Shown piece after piece: positions 60,468-64,000 of a stretch of 64,000 bases of DNA. The notes below the pieces were generated by a model. It was not told the DNA's origin and did not search any database. It was given only the letters and a program-made list of their open reading frames with translations. The position numbers were made by a program, and so were the translations under genes. This DNA comes from Chryseobacterium arthrosphaerae. Its GTDB lineage: Bacteria > Bacteroidota > Bacteroidia > Flavobacteriales > Weeksellaceae. Location of the stretch: contig NZ_MAYG01000032.1 in NCBI RefSeq assembly GCF_001684965.1, positions 62,001-126,000 on the forward strand. Reading direction: 5' to 3'. The number at the start of each line of letters is the position of its first letter. The stretch's first letter is position 1.

Positions 60468-61718
60468 ATGGGAATCAAAAAACTTAATATCATCATCAGC
60501 CTTGGGTTTGTTGCTATCATCGGAATTCTGATAGCTCAGCTTCTCTGGACCCGGCAGGCATATAATCTTGAAGATAAAAAGTTTAACCAAACCGTGAATA
60601 TTGCATTGCTGGAAGTAGTAGAAAAACTGTCAGGAGGAAAGACATCCTTTACAGAAAGTCCTATACAGAATATTTCCAATGACTATTATGTAGTCAATAT
60701 CAACAATGAATTCCATCCCACAGTACTTGAGTATTATCTGAAGACAGAATTTAACAGGTTTCAGATCAATACCAACTATGTTTATGCATTATATAATTGC
60801 CATAGTGACAGGATGATCTACGGAAAGTATGTTTCCACCCATCAGAAAAGTACCAATAAAACGGTTAACTTTCCGAAGCATAAGAATCTGGTCTATTATT
60901 TTTCTATACGCTTTCCGGATAAAGCTACCTATCTCATCAGCTCTTTACGGTTTTGGTATATCCTGACATTCGCCCTGATTATCATCCTTCTTGTATATGT
61001 ATATTCAATTTATACCATTATTCAGCAGAAAAAATTCTCAGAGCTTCAAAGGGATTTTATCAATAATATGACGCATGAGTTCAAAACTCCCCTATCTTCC
61101 ATACTTCTGGCATCGGAAGCGCTTACCAAGCAGGATACCATCAAGGAAAATCCTAAACTGAAGACCTATACTTCCATTATTACCGACCAGAGTTATAAGC
61201 TCAATAATCATATTGAAAAAATATTAAATATTGCAAAAACCGATGCATCCGGACTGTCCCTGAAACTCCAGAGAATTGTATTACTCCCCTTCATCACGGA
61301 AATTGCAGACTCTATACAACAGAAAAATGAAAACCTCAACATCCGGATAGAACTTGATGATACCGATGTCATCCTTGCAGATGAATTTCACTTTACCAAT
61401 ATCATCTACAATATTCTGGACAACTCCATAAAGTATTGTGATACGGCCCCTGATATTCTGATCTCTTCCTTTAAAGACTCAAAAGGGCTGCATTTAAAAT
61501 TTAAAGATAACGGAATTGGAATTCCTTCTAAAAACATGCCTCATATCTTTGATAAATTTTACAGGATAAATACCCAAAAAAGTGATGAAGTGAACGGTTT
61601 TGGACTGGGGCTTTTCTATGTAAAAAAAGTCGTCCAGCAGCATAACTGGAAAATATCGGTTGAAAATAATACGGATAAAGGAATTACAATTACCTTATTT
61701 TTACCGTTTGTAAATTAA
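60468..61718 (+). CDS. Sensor histidine kinase (HisKA type), system 2
   Basis: The 416-residue kinase has helices at about 8-27 and 162-185 enclosing a periplasmic sensor of about 135 residues. His203 lies in NNMTHEFKTPLSSILL. The HATPase boxes are NILDNSIKYCD, KDNGIGIPSK and GFGLGLFYVKK. It is a paralogue of the kinase at 50105-51424 with an unrelated sensor domain. The response regulator begins 12 bases downstream. The ligand is unknown. Confidence 0.93.
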   Translation: MGIKKLNIIISLGFVAIIGILIAQLLWTRQAYNLEDKKFNQTVNIALLEVVEKLSGGKTSFTESPIQNISNDYYVVNINNEFHPTVLEYYLKTEFNRFQINTNYVYALYNCHSDRMIYGKYVSTHQKSTNKTVNFPKHKNLVYYFSIRFPDKATYLISSLRFWYILTFALIIILLVYVYSIYTIIQQKKFSELQRDFINNMTHEFKTPLSSILLASEALTKQDTIKENPKLKTYTSIITDQSYKLNNHIEKILNIAKTDASGLSLKLQRIVLLPFITEIADSIQQKNENLNIRIELDDTDVILADEFHFTNIIYNILDNSIKYCDTAPDILISSFKDSKGLHLKFKDNGIGIPSKNMPHIFDKFYRINTQKSDEVNGFGLGLFYVKKVVQQHNWKISVENNTDKGITITLFLPFVN

Positions 61719-61730
61719 TCTGTATAACTC

Positions 61731-62411
61731 ATGGAAAAATCTAAAATTCTATATGCCGAAGATGATGAGACGATCGCTTTCCTGATTCAGGACAGCCTGG
61801 AAACGTATTATGACATTTCCTGTTATCCTGATGGAAAATCTGCCCTGGAAGCTTTCAATACCCGGAATTTTGACATCTGCCTTTTAGATATTATGATGCC
61901 CGGCATCAACGGATTTGAGCTGGCCCAGTACATCCGTGATAAAAATACAGAGATTCCCATCATCTTTATTTCTGCCAAAGCATTGAAGGAAGACCGGATC
62001 AAAGGGTTGAAAATAGGTGCAGATGATTATCTTGTAAAGCCCTTCAGTATTGAAGAACTCATCCTGAAAATTGAAGTTTTTCTGAAACGCACCAGAAAGA
62101 CGAACACTCATCCATTACAGTATAAAGTAGGGAAATATAATTTCGATCCTAAAAATTACACTTTACAGGATTCAGCCAATACCATTACTCTTACCCAAAG
62201 GGAATCTGAGCTGTTGCTATACTTTATCCGCCACAAAAATACGGTTGTAAAAAGACAGGAAATTCTGAAAGCGATCTGGGGAGATGACGATTATTTTATG
62301 GGAAGAAGTCTGGATGTATTTATTTCGAGGCTGAGAAAGGTATTTGTAAATGAAGAAAATATTTCCATAGAAAACCTTCACGGAATAGGTTTCCGGTTCT
62401 CTGAAAAATAA
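61731..62411 (+). CDS. OmpR-family response regulator, system 2
   Basis: The 226-residue regulator has a receiver with LYAEDDE and phospho-acceptor Asp53 (LLDIMMPGINGF) and a winged helix (LTQRESELLLYFIRH, GRSLDVFISRLRKVF, LHGIGFRFSE). The recognition helix GRSLDVFISR(I/L)RK is identical or nearly so in the regulator at 51414-52100. This fits recognition of the same GTTAAT sites by both. Confidence 0.93.
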   Translation: MEKSKILYAEDDETIAFLIQDSLETYYDISCYPDGKSALEAFNTRNFDICLLDIMMPGINGFELAQYIRDKNTEIPIIFISAKALKEDRIKGLKIGADDYLVKPFSIEELILKIEVFLKRTRKTNTHPLQYKVGKYNFDPKNYTLQDSANTITLTQRESELLLYFIRHKNTVVKRQEILKAIWGDDDYFMGRSLDVFISRLRKVFVNEENISIENLHGIGFRFSEK

Positions 62412-62487
62412 CCGGAACGTTTTTATATAAATTACAATACGTGAAGATTATTTTTTAATTATTTTTATCTTTTAATAATCCTATTTC

Positions 62488-64000
62488 ATGAAAAAAACCG
62501 GGTCTACTATTTTTCTTTCATTATTGTTTTTTGCTACAACTTTCAAGGCTCAAAAATTTGAAAAGCTGTATCAATATGTAAATCCACTGATCGGAACTGA
62601 AAAAATGGGACATACTTATCCCGGCGCTACCGCTCCTTTTGGAGCTGTACAGCTGAGTCCTGAAACAGATACCATTTCTTATGAGCTGAACGGCAAATAC
62701 AATGGTGAGGTTTATAAATACTGTGCAGGCTACCGTTATGAAGATAAAACAATTGCAGGCTTCAGCTCTACCCACTTCAGCGGTACGGGCCATTCTGACC
62801 TCGGAGATTTTCTTATCATGCCTACCGTAGGAAAACTACAGCTTAATCCGGGTACAGCTTCTCATCCCGAAAACGGTTACAGAAGCCGATTCTCACATCA
62901 GAATGAAACTGCAGAAGCAGGTTATTATAAAGTAAAACTTGATGACCACAATATCCTTGCAGAACTTACTGCAACCACCAGAGTGGGAGTTCACCGTTAC
63001 ACTTTTCCCAAATCTGACCAGGCCCACATTATTCTGGACCTGATGGCCGGAATTTACAATTATGACGGAAAAAATATCTGGACCTATGCACGTGTGGAAA
63101 ACGGAAATACCATCACCGGCTACAGACAGACCAATGGCTGGGCAAGAACCAGAACCGTTTATTTTGCCATGAAGTTTTCAAAGCCTTTCAAAGCTTACGG
63201 GCAAAAAAATTATGACGAAAAGCAGGTATATAAAGGATTCTGGAGAAAATTCGATCAGACAAAAAACTTCCCGGAGATCGCAGGAAAAAACCTGAAAATG
63301 TATTTTGATTTTGATACTCAGGAAAATGAAGCCATTGAAGTCAGACTCTCTATTTCTCCCGTCAGCCAGTCCAATGCATTGGAAAACCTGGAAAAGGAAA
63401 CAGGGAATTTATCTTTTGATCAGGTAAAGGCCCAGACCCAGGAAACCTGGAACAAAGAACTGAATAAAATTATCATCAAAGGTTCCGATACGGAAAAGAC
63501 CAATTTTTATACGGCCATGTACCATACTTTTATCAATCCTACTACTTATATGGATGTCAACGGGGAGTATAAAGGTCTGGATCAGAATATTCATAAAGCA
63601 ACAGGTTTTACTCATTATACTACATTTTCCCTGTGGGATACTTACCGTGCCCTTCATCCGCTATTCAATATCATCCAGCCTAAAAGAAACGGTGATATGG
63701 TGAAATCTATGATGGCTCATTACAATCAGTTTTCCATGAAAATGTTACCCATCTGGTCTCATTATGCCAACGACAACTGGTGTATGAGCGGCTATCACAG
63801 TGTAAGTGTAGTGGCTGACGCTATTATTAAAGGAAATTATAACGGCGATCCCAAAGAAGCCTTGAAAGCCTGTGTAGAAACGGCCAATAAAAGAGACTAC
63901 GAAGGCATAGGGCAATACATTGACCTAGGATATATTCCCGCTGAGAAAAACGGAACTTCAGTTTCCAATACTCTGGAATATGCTTATGATGACTGGGCTA
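62488..64000 (+). CDS. Glycoside hydrolase family 92 (alpha-mannosidase-like), 3' truncated by window
   Basis: The 504 visible residues start with a signal peptide (MKKTGSTIFLSLLFFATTFKAQ) and the GH92 opening YVNPLIGTEKMGHTYPGATAPFGAVQLSPET. Later GH92 landmarks include YEDKTIAGFSSTHFSGTGHSDLGDFLIMP, TFSLWDTYRALHPL and GNYNGDPKEALKACVETA. The family is calcium-dependent and mainly acts on alpha-1,2/1,3/1,4/1,6-linked mannose. The rest of the gene, including the C-terminal calcium and catalytic sites, lies beyond position 64000. It follows a two-component system after 76 bases, but no strong link is shown. Confidence 0.92.
   Translation, partial: MKKTGSTIFLSLLFFATTFKAQKFEKLYQYVNPLIGTEKMGHTYPGATAPFGAVQLSPETDTISYELNGKYNGEVYKYCAGYRYEDKTIAGFSSTHFSGTGHSDLGDFLIMPTVGKLQLNPGTASHPENGYRSRFSHQNETAEAGYYKVKLDDHNILAELTATTRVGVHRYTFPKSDQAHIILDLMAGIYNYDGKNIWTYARVENGNTITGYRQTNGWARTRTVYFAMKFSKPFKAYGQKNYDEKQVYKGFWRKFDQTKNFPEIAGKNLKMYFDFDTQENEAIEVRLSISPVSQSNALENLEKETGNLSFDQVKAQTQETWNKELNKIIIKGSDTEKTNFYTAMYHTFINPTTYMDVNGEYKGLDQNIHKATGFTHYTTFSLWDTYRALHPLFNIIQPKRNGDMVKSMMAHYNQFSMKMLPIWSHYANDNWCMSGYHSVSVVADAIIKGNYNGDPKEALKACVETANKRDYEGIGQYIDLGYIPAEKNGTSVSNTLEYAYDDWA

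Overview
The window looks like the chromosome of a Chryseobacterium-like member of the Flavobacteriia (Bacteroidota). The pointers are low-to-moderate GC, promoters of the Bacteroidota type (TTTG and TANNTTTG boxes rather than sigma-70 boxes), weak Shine-Dalgarno sequences, type IX secretion (T9SS) C-terminal sorting domains, lipoproteins with a Cys-Asn start, and a complete phenylacetate (paa) catabolic cluster. No rRNA, tRNA or CRISPR array was seen.

Layout. 1-2.4 kb: start of a winged-helix regulator, two membrane proteins and an enoyl-CoA hydratase. 2.7-8.4 kb: an orphan phage-collar-like protein, a T9SS cargo protein, a two-gene operon of a uracil-DNA-glycosylase-like protein and a membrane-anchored superfamily II helicase, and a CPBP protease. 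8.5-29.6 kb, minus strand: the paa cluster in the order K-E-A-B-C-[secreted FG-GAP protein]-D-[beta-helix protein x2]-G-H-hypothetical-I-DUF6624-J-Y-[RAYT transposase]-Z. PaaK activates phenylacetate to the CoA thioester, PaaABCDE epoxidises the ring, PaaG isomerises to the oxepin, PaaZ opens and oxidises it, and PaaJ, PaaH and PaaG-type enzymes complete beta-oxidation. PaaI and PaaY act as thioesterase-type repair enzymes. A promoter with an overlapping TetR-type operator precedes paaK. The cluster is interrupted by AT-rich non-paa genes, and many spacers carry inverted repeats. 29.7-32.9 kb: a TetR regulator, apparently the last gene of an ABC-exporter operon.

33-39.9 kb, plus strand: clpB, a secreted protein, a 50-residue double-glycine-leader peptide with a knottin-like cysteine pattern, and a four-gene NarL-type two-component module. 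40-45.5 kb: three tandem paralogous M43 metalloprotease lipoproteins with duplicated promoters and terminators, then a PAP2 phosphatase fused to an outer-membrane barrel. 45.5-52.9 kb: an M1 peptidase, an outer-membrane receptor divergent from an OmpR-type two-component system, and an exported endonuclease/exonuclease/phosphatase protein. 53-56.7 kb: a tightly coupled five-gene operon of a DUF2589 protein, two unknowns, a subtilase and a 69-residue protein resembling a subtilisin propeptide/inhibitor. 56.8-64 kb: a second M1 peptidase, a 2,4-dienoyl-CoA reductase-like SDR, a DUF1573 protein divergent from a second OmpR-type two-component system, and a truncated GH92 alpha-mannosidase.

The signals most worth following are the DUF2589/subtilase/propeptide-like operon, the knottin-like leader peptide, the GTTAAT arrays with 11-bp pitch in front of both OmpR-type systems, the foreign-looking genes inside the paa cluster, and the RAYT gene flanked by two covarying hairpins. 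All family assignments rest on motif reading; no database search was run.
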